Source: Dillenia suffruticosa
Taxonomy: Eukaryota > Streptophyta > Magnoliopsida > Dilleniales > Dilleniaceae
DNA: 64,000 bases
Direction of reading: 5' to 3'
Assembly (NCBI GenBank): GCA_033439265.1
Contig: JAVTVX010000010.1
Coordinates: forward strand, 4,650,001 to 4,714,000
The notes beneath the pieces were generated by a model. That model was not told the origin of the DNA. It ran no database searches and was given only the letters and a program-made list of their open reading frames with translations. A program made the position numbers and the translations under genes. This document shows, piece by piece, positions 12,467-24,371 of the stretch (its first letter is position 1; each line of letters opens with the position of its first letter).

Positions 12467-12738
12467 GAGTTTTGTTCCGAATTAACCTAAAAAATAAAAA
12501 AAAAAATTAAAACAACACCCTTCAAAAAATATTTCCAAAATTAACACACATATGTCGTGACTTCAAGTCACGATATGATACTATTTATTATGGTCTCAAT
12601 AAATAATATTTTACTATTCAATTAACAGTAATGATATGATTTGAGTCACGATATAAGAGTGTTAGATTTAAAAATATTTTTTGAATTGTGTTATTTTAAA
12701 AAAAAAATTATTTTTGAGATTAATTCAGAATAAAGCTG
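12467..12738. mobile_element. Mutator-like MITE, copy 1
   Basis: Terminal inverted repeats: the left end GAGTTTTGTTCCGAATTAA matches the reverse complement of the right end (GCTTTATTCTGAATTAA), and the similarity runs on for about 75 bp with ATTCAAAAAATATTT shared. The interior carries a palindromic unit TATGTCGTGACTTC at 12551 and a decayed second one near 12640. The same ends and palindrome occur in the copies at 62916 and 63350. The flanking 9-10 bp (left AGTTATGTG, right AGCAACGTG) is only a degenerate TSD. It has no coding capacity. Confidence 0.75.
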
Positions 12739-14100
12739 AGCAACGTGACTCTCTACTTCTGCAGTTATAATGTACTTCTCATAACAGAAGCCTAAGCGTC
12801 GATAAAACCTAAAAAAATGGGGCACAATTTTCGAAGAGATATTGCAATTACTCCTTGTTACAGTGTTGCAGAAGTCACAAACAATCAACTTAACACGTAA
12901 TAGGTAATATGACGTTATTTTTTTAATTTAAAATTTAAAATAAAAAAATTATATTAAGGGAGGTTTTTTTAATTGAATTTGATTAATTTTTTTTTTTTAA
13001 AGAATGAAAAACCAGAAATCAATGCCACCGCCGAGCATGGATATGTACTGATGTTGAAGATGACCATTAAATGGGATTCGTTGTGCTCATGGGCCCTACC
13101 AAGCCCATTTAAAGAGACCATTTTTGTATTTTCACAAACTTGTGCCTGCTTTATGCCAAGGATTTTTTTTTCCGTCCAATATTATGACACAAAGTGTTTG
13201 GATAATTCATCTCGGCTGACCCTCCAATAATTTTACTTGGGTTAAGAGCCCATCATAAGATTTCAAATTGTTTGGGTTATCGCGCCGGTGCATTCAAAAT
13301 TAAAAGCATTTAAAATTAAAAACCAGAGTAAAGCATTAAGAATATGTTTGAGAAACTCAATATTATTTTGTTTTATCTAAGATCATGGCTTGCTTTTATT
13401 AGTTATGGTTGAAAGTGAGTTTTATTTTACAAATAATTATCCATTAATCTAAGTGAGAAACTGGTGTTGACGAGTCTATTAGACCTTATGAGTGATAGGA
13501 TCTGCAAATATCTCGAAAAGTATTTCGACGGAGGAGATTTCAATACTCAAATAAAAAAAAGGTAATAAAAGAATAAAAAACAGACCGAATAGAGCTATAA
13601 GACAGTTTTGTGTATAGAGTGTAAAGTTATTGAACGTACCTAACTGGTTGTTTATATTGAGTATATATAGCATACATGCATAGTAAGTCTATGCATTTAG
13701 GGAGTATGAAAACTCTAGTTTCCTTATAGAGAGATCATTGAGAATCCTCCGATATTACAGAAATTGTAGTAAAAAATCTTTTGAAAATTTAGAATTCTAT
13801 TAAGGAAAATTCAAATTATTACGGAATTTTCTTACATTATCGAGAGTGATTATAGAGATTTACTTTTTTGTTGAGAAAGATTTCCTCGAGACTAAGAGAA
13901 ATTTGTATCATATTAAAGAATATTTTAATTTTTTAAAATTTTCTTTTTTATTAGATTATCACGTGTTAAACTTAGTACCTAATAGGAATTACTTTTATAT
14001 TGATAGAGAGTATCCGATCGAAAGGTTAGAAGACCGAGGGTTAAAATGATTGAGAGGTTCGCTCAATGGACCATAGGCTTTCTAATTATGGCTTAATGGG
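12739..14100. other. AT-rich intergenic sequence, no gene recognised
   Basis: Short open frames (12973-13230, 13846-14049 on +, 13479-13673 on -) have low-complexity composition, no recognisable motif and no splice-linked partners. I do not treat them as genes. Confidence 0.5.
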
Positions 14101-14109
14101 CTTGATAGC

Positions 14110-14340
14110 TTAAAGGTTTTTTTTTTGGTACCATATCTTGGATACCGTCCGATATCCAGGGTTTTACCCCGACTAATCCGAACCAACCGCTGCAATGACT
14201 TCTTTCGAAGGGCGGGTCTCCCAATGGGAAACGGTTCATACACATGAAGGTCCGATACTCCCAATGGGAGTCGAATCTCGATCATTTTTAAGGGTACTCA
14301 ACTCAATATGTAGTTGAGTCAACCCACGTTGGTCTTACAG
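14110..14340. repeat. Degenerate dispersed repeat, possible SINE-like
   Basis: A GC-richer island in AT-rich DNA. It contains CCCAATGGGAGTCGAATCTC and ends near GAGTCAACCCACGTTGG. A related arrangement (CACTGGGAGTCGAATTCTCG, then ACGCCAACATATATTGG) occurs at 42000-42080, so this is a dispersed family. The GTCGAAT core recalls a Pol III B box, but no A box or tail was found. Confidence 0.3.
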
Positions 14341-14450
14341 GCTTTATGATAATAGGCTATTAGAATATGTATCATCATTTGGCCCCCATTCCCAATATCG
14401 TTTCGTAGAATTAGCATTAGGAGTAAAGTTAAAGTGATAGGGACTTAGAA

Positions 14451-16207
14451 ATTTAGAAGGATGTGAAGATTGAGCAGTTGTGGGCAAGTGCAACGAGCGC
14501 GGAATGGAAGTATTAAATGCAAGACATCCTGTCTTGAAGCTCGTGAATCTTTTTCAACATGCTTCTTTTTAAGTGGGCTGGGATTGCTTATAACTATTGT
14601 GGTGGTTGTACTTTCATCAGTTTGCTTTTGTTGAGAGAGAAAAGATTCAGTAAATTAGGGTTTACGAGACTTGTGAGGGAGCTTTGTAAGAAGTTTGATA
14701 TGGTGAAAGGTTATGAATCTTGTGTTTACCGTAGCATTAACGACCTTAAGAGTCCGATATCAAAAAAAAGGATTTGCACGAGGTGGTAAATGATATGGCA
14801 TTAGGGGACGATTATAATTTTTGTCACCAATGGAAGAATATATGGCAAATAAGACGCCAGGGAAAGGTGTGCTAATGTATAAGCAATATGTGAATTATGG
14901 CCTTTGGGTGCTATATACAGATTCTTTAGCTTGGATTTAGAAGTGTTGGAATATCTTTCTGACTATATTGATTCCCGGTGCTTGGCGTCTGGTGGGGGTA
15001 GTAATGAGTTTGTTGAGTTACTGTCATTTGATATTTGATTTTTGAGATATTATTGTCAATCTTTTCTTTGAGAAGGTATTCTAGTGGGGGCTCCACAAAG
15101 AGTTAGTTCTGTCTCCAAATCAGGCTAAAGTCGTGGTGAAAGTTTTTCTACAAGGAGACTATCAACAAAAATTGAATACAAAAGTTCTTTTTCATAGAAT
15201 TTGTGAATGAGGAAAGGATGCCATTGCTACCTAAGACGGGCAGAGAGCTTTTTGTGGGGTTGAACTCCCCAGAACCTTCCCAGCATTCTAGGTTTGTGTG
15301 CATTTGGTTAAAGGTTTTTGTTTAGAGAAGATGAGATCCATTTGCGTGGAAACTTTACTAGACTAGCAAATGCTAACGTTGGCCGGTCTGTTGTTGGGAG
15401 AGAATCGGAAAATTGAGAGGCATCTTTTAGTGGAAAAGAAGGCCATGAAACTTCTAGATGTTGTTCCTACTATAGAGGAGGAGGATCTAATAGAGGTAAC
15501 CACCGATAGATAGATGAGACTGAAGTTTAAGAGAAATGTGGAGGAGGAGGAGAGCATATCAGAACGGGGTGCTCCCTCTAGCAATACGCTTCTTATTTCA
15601 GCATTGGGAATGAAGAAGACGAAAGTGTTGGTGCCGAGCTCTAGCAATAAATATGGAGAGACTAGGGAGCGGGGCTTGTTGAGTGGCCTGAGGTTTCCCT
15701 TTTAGAGGCGGCTGAGCAAGTGGGTGCCAAAGGGTTTTAGCTGGAAATGATATTTCCTCAGTCTCTGGTATTAGCTCTTGTGGAGGGTGGTGAAGGAGAA
15801 ATGTAGAGGGTGGAGATGAGGGATAAGATACCCAAATGGGTGCTTTCGATGTATCCAGGGATATGCCTCCTGAGCGCATGGCTTAGGAGGCTGTTGCTGG
15901 GCCTTCTTTCACTTTTCTTGACGCCTTGTATGTACGGAGGGATAAAAGGAAGATGCGGAAAAGGATTGTTCTTTTCCCTTTTATTTTTGTCAGGTCCTAT
16001 AATGATAGGAAGGATTTTAGGGAAAGGGGTATGGTAGCAATCAGTGTTGATAACCATCACTATAATTACCTAGAAGTCATGGAGGCAAGGAGGGTAGCTG
16101 AGCGGATGGATTATTATCGCTCTGAGCTGGAGTTGAATAGTTTGTCAATGGAGCAAAGCGATGAAACCCTCATGTCCTTTGGATTTGGGGTATGGGTCTT
16201 CCTTTAG
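14451..16207 (+). pseudogene. Coding-like relic, unassigned
   Basis: A GC-richer stretch than its surroundings, with amino-acid-like frames broken by stops. The longest open parts are 14559-14789, about 15370-15705 with one stop at 15511-15513 (GENRKIERHLLVEKKAMKLL upstream, MRLKFKRNVEEEESISE downstream), and 15926-16207 (VAERMDYYRSELELNSL). The last part is helical and charged, like a coiled coil. It could be the decayed gag-like region of another retroelement or a dead gene. I do not recognise the family. Confidence 0.3.
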
Positions 16208-16558
16208 TGTATATTTTATCCAGATTTTTAGCTTTATTTGCTAATGCATTTTGTGCAAACTATTGCCTTACTCGAGTTCCAAAGGTTAAGAGAGAACGAT
16301 TGATCAGGCATCTGGAACATCACGCAAACCAAATAAGTGAATAAATCTCCTTGTTCCACTTAGTATGATTCATAAGTTTAATTACTTTGTAATTAGAATA
16401 ATTTTATATATCTCTTTTATTCTTATATAGTGGTATAAGTATACTTTCTCTCTCTCTCTCCATACATTAAATATTTTTTTGATTTGTCAAATTTTGTTAA
16501 AAATATCTATTAATATTATTATACTAAATTCACCCAAATATTTTCATATCTCAATCAG
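16208..16558. other. Intergenic sequence next to the LINE, no gene
   Basis: AT-rich with a short CT run near 16445-16460. No gene is seen. The LINE reverse-transcriptase homology on the - strand fades out here. Confidence 0.4.
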
Positions 16559-18353
16559 AATGTTATCAGGTTCTATGGTCATATTACTCTTCATTCTCCT
16601 TAGAGCTTCCTTTATTTCATTAGAATGAATCTTATATTTAAAATTTCTATGAATCTTTTTTACAGGTATCGTGATATTTTATATATCTCTTGTATTCACA
16701 GCGTTAAAGAGATTATTAAAATAATCTCTTCAACGGTTTTTTATATCTTCATTCCTTACAAGTATAGTATTTGTTTCACTTTTAATATATTTAATACTAT
16801 TTAGATCTTTTCATTTTCTCTTCCTTAATTTGGCAATTTTAGAAGTCTCTCTTTCTCCCTCTTTAGTTTTCAATCACTTATATAATTCGTCATACTCCTT
16901 ACTTTTGGATTTGTGAATAATCATTTTCACCTCTTATTTTGTACTTTTTATATTTTTCATATGTATTACTATTTTTATTATTATTAAGGTCCCTACAATA
17001 CTTTTGTTTAGTTTGAATAGCAATTTGTATTTTCTTATTCCATCACTACAAGTCTATTGGAGCCCGACCCTTAGATACTCCTAAAACCTCTTTACCAATA
17101 CTCTTAATATTATTAAATATCTCATTCCATATTATTTATGAATCATCTTTAATAGACCAATTTGCTATTTGAATTAATTTTTTCGTAAAAGTTATCGCAT
17201 TTTCTTTTAAATTCTATCACTTAATTCTTAACTCCACAAATGGATAATATTACCTTTGCTTTTTAAGTACATGTATATCTAAAACTAAAATCTTATGTTA
17301 GGTTACTACACTCTCTTCCAGTATAATTTTACAATTCTTACAAGTCATTTTATCTTCTCTTCTGATGAGAAAGAAATCTATTTGAGTGGCATTCGATCCA
17401 CTTCCATACGTGGCTATCTGTAACTTTTTTTTCTTAAAAAGGGTGTTTACAAGCAACAAATCGAATATTGTGACAAATTCTAAAATGGTACCTCCCGCCT
17501 TATTTCTATTATCAAAGCCAAAATTACCTTTGCCTTTTAAGTACATGTATATATAAAACTAAAATCTTTTACTAAGTTATTACACTCTCTCCCGATATAA
17601 TTTTACAATTCTTATAAGTCATTTTATCTTCTCTCCTGATGAGAAAAAAATCTATTTGAGTGACATTCGATCTACTTCTATACATGGCTATCTACGACTC
17701 TTTTTTCTTGAAAAGGATGTTTACGAGTAATAAATCGAATGTTGTAACAAACTCTAAAATGGTATTTCTCTCCTCATTTCTATTACCAAAGCCAAAATTT
17801 CCATATACGATTTCGAATCTCTTATCTTCTCTCTTATATGTCTATTTAAATCTCCTCCAATAAATAATTTCTCTCAACTTGATATGATTTGTATAAATTT
17901 ATCTAAATTCTCTCAAAATTATTTTTCTTAATTGTATTTATAACTATTGGGAATACATACACACTGATTATATTAATTATATTTTCTCCATTAAATAACT
18001 TGACAAATATAATTCTATCATACTTTCTCCTTATCTCTACCATATCCTTTTTTAAATCTTTATGTACAATTATTTGTATTTCATTTTTAGTTCTATTTCT
18101 ACATGTGTATCAAAATTTATGACCATAAGTTCTATTATTTTAACATTGTCTCCCACCCACTTAGTTTTTTAGAGACACATGATATAATTTTTAGTCTACT
18201 CATTATTTTTCCTATCTCTCCTAACTTGTCGGTTAAGAATTCTATGTTCCAAGTGGTTAGGGAAATCCGATTATTTATCTGCACCCTAGGGTCCCTTACT
18301 AATATTACACTTGGGATCTGATATAGCATATTGTTGAGGGGGAAACGTGCCAA
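16559..18353 (-). mobile_element. RTE-type LINE fragment (endonuclease to start of RT)
   Basis: Read on the - strand. The apurinic-type endonuclease begins near 18270 with LTTWNIEFLTDKLGEI, the RTE counterpart of the TWN...LTGK motif. It continues through the conserved end of the nuclease (GSGSNATQIDFFLIRREDKM, 17298-17546). The linker typical of RTE elements follows (YKKYKNEVKMIIHKSKSKEY at about 16900-16970), and the start of RT near 16590 (PDNI). The RT core and 3' end are missing and several frameshifts and stops occur, so it is a dead fragment. The start of the open frame at 18353 need not be the native start. Confidence 0.82.
17251..17800 (-). repeat. Tandem duplication of 274 bp inside the LINE
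   Basis: 17251-17524 and 17525-about 17800 are diverged direct copies: both contain TTAAGTACATGTATAT near their start and the same endonuclease-end coding segment. The period is 274 bp. Both copies encode the GSRSN/TQIDFFLIRRED-type block, so the domain end is present twice. Confidence 0.85.
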
Positions 18354-18846
18354 AAGTTTTCCTATATTTGTTTTCCATTTTGATAGAAAATTTTATGCTA
18401 ACTGTCAACCTACCACAACGCTGCTCTTTTACCCGAATTTGATATAGCATATCGTTGGGAGGCTTCAGCTTTGGAAGCTTCAGAGGCTTCGGGCGAAGGC
18501 ATATGGAGAGGGCTTTGGAGGCTTCGGGTGAAGGCAAATAGAAGTATGGAAGGGAAATGCAGAAGGAGGTAGATCTGGCTGAGAGAGGGAGGTAGAGGGA
18601 TAGGCAGAAGGCTTCGGTTTAAGGTTTCGGCTCCGGTGGATTTCAGGTTTCAAGCATTAGCAGAGGCAGTGTGATGATAGGGTAGAGGGATAGGGAGGTT
18701 ACGTTCGTAGGTAGAGGTTTCGGTTTAGAGAGAGATAAAAGAAGAGAACATAGATCTGGGCTGAGGGGATGTAGAGATTAGATCTAAGGATAAATTTGGA
18801 GCGTTTATGGCCGCAGGGGGTGGGTTTTCTTAAGTGAAGGAGATGG

Positions 18847-18849
<3 letters not shown>

Positions 18850-18893
<44 letters not shown>
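18850..18893. repeat. (GA)n microsatellite
   Basis: About 22 uninterrupted GA units. The open frame reading through it (18830-19078 on -) is an artefact of the repeat. Confidence 0.95.
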
Positions 18894-18899
<6 letters not shown>

Positions 18900-19194
18900 T
18901 ATGAGGATATGCTTACGGATAAAGGAGTGCAGATCTGGGACATCTGAGGCCGTAGGAGGGATGGTTTCCTTAAGTGAAGCAAATGGTGCACGAGAGAGAA
19001 GGTACGAAAGAGCGAGAGAGTGAGAGAAGAGAGAGAGAGAGAGACGAGGGAAGAGAGATTACTTACCTGATTGAGCAACGTAGGAGAGTTGCTCGAGCGA
19101 TTGCAGTGAAATGGAGGTAGTAGCAGCGAGTGAGAGAGTGAGAGAGAAAGGGAGCGAGAGAGCCCATGTGCAAAAATTACTCAAGGTTTTTATT

Positions 19195-19199
19195 ATCTG
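19195..19199. repeat. Target-site duplication ATCTG (left)
   Basis: ATCTG directly precedes the left LTR of the second chromovirus. ATCGG follows the right LTR at 29693-29697, a 4 of 5 match. Confidence 0.6.
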
Positions 19200-22100
19200 T
19201 GTCACACCCTGAACCGGGGTTATGAACAACTGCCCATTGCCCTGGATGTCAGCTATATTTTTATAAAAAATCGGACAGAATCTCCCCATATTTCGAAGGT
19301 CTCCCAAGTATAATTTGATCTATATATCAATATTTATCCTGTAAAATAAATAAATGGTCATTCCGATCTCTCCAAAATCAACCAATACCCAAGCCAACAT
19401 CCAAAACAACGCAAGACTATAAAAATTTCCAGCAGAACTAACCACAAACCCCTACTGTCATGCCCAACTAGAGCATGAGCAGTCACCACACCGAGCCGAC
19501 CTAAAATTTTACATAATATATAATAATTTTCCCAAGTGACATTCAAATACCTACAATCGTCTCAATACAAATAAACTATGAGAGTTTCACAAATAAATAT
19601 ACATAAATTATACAGTCATCCCAAAAATAATTAAATGAGTACATTTATCAAACTAAAATCTCCAATAATCGTAGCGAAAAATATAATAACATCCATATCC
19701 AAATCCGGTATTATCAAGTCCACATCGTAAGAATACAATCACAATAATGCTTCCTCAGTTCACGACAAATCCTATGGGAAAGAAAGTGAGGGGTGAATAT
19801 CTTTGGGAGGATACTTAGCAAGTGAGGGGATTGATATCATACTATCAATATCAAGTGTGAATTTTGAGCGTCAAAACATGTAACAAAATATCGAGTGTGC
19901 AAAAATAACATACTGTTTCAGAGTAAAACATATCTCAAGGCACACATCAGAAAATAAAATATGCATCCATCCATGTATCAAGTCGCAAATATAGAGCCGG
20001 CCGAACAAACAACCCTGACAATAGTCTACCTAGACCAAGGACGGACGCATTTGGGGTTTTCACTATGCAAATATCAAATAATGGCTCTATACCCCAATAT
20101 TAGCTACAGACTACTCCAACTAACCTGTAAATAAAAATAATGATACATACATATAATCGGCCGTGTATGATGTCCCGCCCAGTGCTAGACAGAGGTAAAC
20201 TCACGTCCTCCCCGATGAGGGTCAACCAGGGATACCCATACACATGACGATATGGCGGATACCTCCAGCCGAAACGTATCCGGGCACAAGAGGTACCTCT
20301 ACCAAATGTCTTTCGTAGGTACGGAATGCTATATGAAGCATATCACCATATCACCAAATCGGCCGAGCACGTAGCCCCATGCATCATATCATCATGTCAA
20401 CCGGCCATATAGCCCCATACATCGTAACATAATTTCGACTGGGCGTATAGCCCAAATAGTACTTGTAAATACATTTAAAATTACGTCCCAATACAGTAGA
20501 ATTATTAAAGCATGTCAATATATTAAAAAAGAATTGCACAGTATTCGGTTATCAAATTCATGGATGCAAATCAATAAAATCAACAATTGGGACACTCTAA
20601 TGGTCACAAAAATATGTTTATCAAAATCCAAAAATTTAGTTTTCACATGTATATAAATCATGTCGTTTGAAAATCGGTAAAATATGATTTGTCAATAAAT
20701 AGAAGATATCAAAGTTCTACTCACTGTATGGAAGAGGGTAGCGCACTCTCCAATAATACCACAAAGTGAAGAAAGAATGCTCTCCTCAATCGATCAAGCG
20801 GTACATCACTACAATAAGAGTTTACACATAACACATTAAAGGTGTTATAGCATTTGGGAATTAAACGTCATATTTTAACTATCCCTTTCAACTATCCAAA
20901 TAACAACTCCAACCACACATTATCAGAGGTACCCAACGCAATGAATGCGATGCTAACATCAACTATTTATATCATCATTTACATCTCCAATGTCTTCTCT
21001 AAATCATCAAAATGGCAATATAGGGTACACACCATGAAAACACCCAACTCAAGATAAAACCATAATATTATTAACCATCAAATGCATCATTCATCTATCC
21101 AATACAACACCATAGCATATATCTACCATATATGCATACTCATACATGTTCTTGTAAAATCTTGTCATTTACACATTTTCAAATCACTTAAATACACTAA
21201 TATTGGCAATACATGAACACACAATCATACATCCTTATACCTACATATAAACCTTCATTTTGCTTATTAAACACCATTCCCAATACTCCTAACAACATGC
21301 TATATTTGGGTACCCTCCAATGTACTTGGCCAATGTATTGCACATATATAGGGTCACAACTTTCACCTCAAAAATCAGCATGCATATACCCATAACTTCT
21401 CATGCTCATGCCCTAAATTTTATATGCATATAGTCACCAATGCACCACAAATATCTGTACACATTTGGACTCCCTTAGTGCAGAAAAATCCTATACTCAT
21501 TCTTACTCTCTTTTATGCATTAACACACATATGTAGACACTTTACTTCATGCCAAATTTCTGCACGTGTAATAGCACAAAAATCCTACACTTAACCTAAT
21601 TAACCACATACAACGTCAAAAAATACATTCTATTATAACCTAGTTTACATTCTAGTATATACAAAACTTGTTATCTTAAATTTATCTTAAATTCGATAAC
21701 CAAATTAAATGGATCTGAAATCCCTCACCTAGGGTTTTCTCGTAGTACAGACTTTTATCCGAATGTCTTCTCGATCACTCCAAGATCTGCAAGACTCCCT
21801 ATCAAGACAAGATTTATTAGTTAGATTATAAACACTTAGATCAAAATCAAAACCATAAGTCAGTTACCTACGTGGAGGTTCGCGGGCCATCACAGGCTCA
21901 CAGGCCATCACGGGCCAGCGGGCTCGTGGGTTCCTAGGTCAGCGGGCCAGTAGGCTTCGGCTCGTGGGCTCGCGGGTCTGTGGGCCAGTGGGCTAGCTGG
22001 CTAATGGGCCGACAGGCCTGCGAGCTGATGGGCATGCAGGCTAATGGGCTAACGGGCCGGCAGGCCTACGGGCTGGCGGGCCTGCGGCTGATGGGCCTGT

Positions 22101-22553
22101 AAGCTGGCAGTGGCTTGCGGGTCGTAGTGGCTTGCGGACTGGTGCGCCCTCGTGCGCTGAGGCGTGCTCGTGCGCAGGGCGCGCTCGCTCGCGGACTGAG
22201 GCACGCTGTGTTCACGCAGGGAGGATCGCACAGGGCTACGCTCGTGCTCGTGGAGAGGAGATCGCGAGGTGGCAGAAGGCGCTGCAGTTGCGTGCTGTGG
22301 CGGAAGGCAGTGCTCATAGAAGGAAAGGCACGATCGGTCGCAGCTCGCAGCGGAGGAATGTGAGGCGGCGGATTTGGGCGAAGCCGAAGAGAGAGAGAAC
22401 GAAATAGAGAGAGAAACCGAGAGGGAAAGAAGAAGAAGAAGAAGAAGATGATGATAATGATGATGATGGTGGTGGTGGTGGGCTATTGGAGGCGAAGCTC
22501 GCGGCGAAGGAGGAGCGGCGCCGCGGTAGGGGGGAGAAATGAAGGGTCGGGGG

Positions 22554-22587
<34 letters not shown>

Positions 22588-22889
22588 TTAGGGTTTCCAA
22601 CCCTAATCCTCAAATCAGATTTGGGGACGCAGCGTTTTGCCGCAAAATACTACGTCTCCATTTTTTTAAAATAATTATATATATTTATTTATGCATATAT
22701 ATTTTCACACCCATATTTCGTTAGAAATGCGAATTTCATAAAAATGAGATTTATTTCGATTTGCCAATTTGGCAAATTAAAATATACCAAAAAAGTAAAT
22801 TTAAAAACCCCCAAAATCAACAACCAATTTAAATAAATAAATTTCTCTCTATATAATTAAAATACAGACACCGCAATGTCGGTATTACA
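19200..22889 (-). repeat. 3' LTR of chromovirus 2 (left on +)
   Basis: On + it begins TGTCACACCCTGAACCGGGG and ends GGTATTACA, which on - is TGTAATACC...GTGACA, the same end style as the first element. At 3.69 kb it is very long. It holds an AT-rich half, a GC-rich minisatellite (21870-22200), and GA and GAT/GGT simple repeats (22380-22590). Long open frames on both strands at 22049-22613 (His-, Ser- and Leu-rich) are translations of these simple repeats. Confidence 0.88.
21870..22200. repeat. GC-rich GGGC-type minisatellite in the LTR
   Basis: A degenerate tandem array of about 10-bp units of the form GGGCTNRCGG within otherwise AT-rich LTR. The partner lies in reverse orientation at about 27440-27655 in the other LTR. 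Confidence 0.8.
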
Positions 22890-22903
22890 TTTTCTAACCC
22901 CTA
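22890..22903 (-). other. Polypurine tract of chromovirus 2
   Basis: On - it reads AGGGGTTAGAAAA next to the 3' LTR, the same core as at 9003-9016. Confidence 0.75.
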
Positions 22904-22949
22904 AAAACAAGTTTCGTTCTCAAAACTAAAAGAAAGCAATACACTGAAC

Positions 22950-23125
22950 AAGTGGGGGTACTATCTCCTAATAGTCTTCTCGGGCTCCCAGGTCTCTTTC
23001 TCGACCTGTCACTCCTTCACAAGACTCTGACCAACGAGACTTCCTTGCTCCGTAGCTTCCTGACTTGCTGATCTAAAATAGCCACAGGCTGAAATGAAAA
23101 ACTAAGGTCCTCTCTGACTGGCCGT
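22950..23125 (-). pseudogene. Chromodomain remnant of chromovirus 2
   Basis: On - the segment contains ILDQQVRKLRSKEVSLVRVL, the same hinge and strand as the chromodomain of the first element. It is joined directly to RT sequence near 23125, and its end is frameshifted. Confidence 0.7.
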
Positions 23126-23815
23126 CCGTCATCAGTTGTTTGAACTCCTGAAAACTCGTCTCACAATGATCGTCCAATAAGAACTTGACGCCCTTCACAT
23201 CAGTCTAGAAAGTGGAGCAGTGATATGGGAGAATCTTTTTATGAATCGCCGATAATACCCCATAAGACCAAGGAAACTCCGTACCTCGGTCACTGTCTGT
23301 GGCTGCTGGTGTGTTGGTCAGCCCAAACGGTATCACCACGAACTCATAATGTTCATATCGGGTGCGGAATGCGGTTTTGGGCACATCCTCAGCCCTGATC
23401 CGCAACTAATGATATCCAGATCGAAAATCAATCTTTGAGAAAAACACGCGAACCCTGGAACTGTTCAAATAAATCATCAATACGTGGCAGAGGGTACCGA
23501 TTCTTTATGGAAACCTTGTTTAGCTACCTACAGTTCACACATAATTGTAAAGTCCCACCTTCTTCTTCACGAATAACACCGAAGCACCCCACGGTGAAAT
23601 GCTCGGACAGATAAAACCCTTCTCCAGCAATTCCCGCAACTGGACCTTAAGCTCTCTAAACTCAGCTGGCACCATTCTGTATAGCGGAATAGTTATGGAG
23701 TGGTCCCTGGAGCTAGGTCAATTTCGAAATCAAACTCCTGAATTGGGGGTAGTCCGGGTAGCTCTTCGGGAAATACATCTGGAAACTCCTGCATCACTGG
23801 GACCTCCTCAAGTCT
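23126..23815 (-). pseudogene. Truncated reverse transcriptase of chromovirus 2
   Basis: On - the N-terminal RT part runs from about 23815 (ELPGLPP, then [19 protein letters not shown]) through [20 protein letters not shown] to a TNTPA segment near 23315. There the sequence jumps to the later connection region (the PQTVTEV/GYY block) with a frame change, so the YIDD catalytic box has been deleted. After a further stretch (FLLDDHCETSFQEFKQL) a second deletion leads straight to the chromodomain. RT activity is impossible. Confidence 0.85.
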
Positions 23816-24284
23816 TAGCCCTTCCATTGTGGTATCAATAACATGAGCCAGGTATGCCTACACCCTCGGTGTATCAATCTCCTAGCCTTCATCACCGATA
23901 CAACATAGCGAGGTAATATTCGCCTCTCGCTTGGGAATCTCGACAACGGCCCCTCGGGTCTCCGAAACTCCACTTCTTTGGTAAAGCAATCTACTGAGGC
24001 TCTATGCATGCTTAGCCAATCCATCCCTAGGATGGGATCAAAATCTGTCATCTCAAGTGGAATCAAGTCTGCCTCAGGTACCGTATCTCCGATCATGACC
24101 TTGCTCCCTCTGTAGACGGAATCTCTAAGTATCTACCAACCGAGAGGAGTGATGACCAATATCTCCTCATCAAGTGGTAACAAAGGCTTACTCAACCCGT
24201 GGGCAAAAGACACTCTCACATACGAATAGTTCGACCCGGTGTCAATGAGGACACGAGCGTCGACTTCCCACATGTTTACAACTC
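23816..24284 (-). pseudogene. Aspartic protease of chromovirus 2
   Basis: On - the active-site motif VLIDTGSNYSYVRVSFAH is encoded near 24190-24250, identical in its core to the first element. The later protease patch ILGMDWLSMHRASVD lies in the 23815-24096 frame, so one frameshift separates them near 24110. Coding probably starts at 24284, directly after the candidate splice acceptor. Confidence 0.85.
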
Positions 24285-24336
24285 CTATTGTGAGAAAATA
24301 AAAAAATCTGTTGATAAATATAGAAATATATATGCT

Positions 24337-24371
<35 letters not shown>

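Larger units (their letters stand above)
18354..19199. other. GA-rich region with short repeats
   Basis: Purine-rich on the + strand. It includes (GA)n at 18850-18893 and GA-rich runs near 18995-19045 and 19130-19165. About 18765-18850 and 18905-18995 are imperfect copies (both contain a CTTAAGTGAAG word next to a GGCCG-rich stretch). The 18440-18640 part repeats the word GAGGCTTCGG. Read on the - strand it could be the 5' leader of the LINE, because LINE coding starts directly downstream. No gene recognised. Confidence 0.45.

Noticed and set aside
18830-19078. Ser/Leu-rich 82-codon frame on -
   Set aside because: It is a translation of a (GA)n microsatellite.
21213-21395. 60-codon frame conserved with 28045-28227
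   Set aside because: Conservation reflects LTR identity including the inversion; no evidence of translation.
22049-22613. Long open frames (His, Ser, Leu-rich) on both strands of the LTR
   Set aside because: They are translations of GA, GAT/GGT and GC-rich simple repeats, and the frames differ between the two LTRs.
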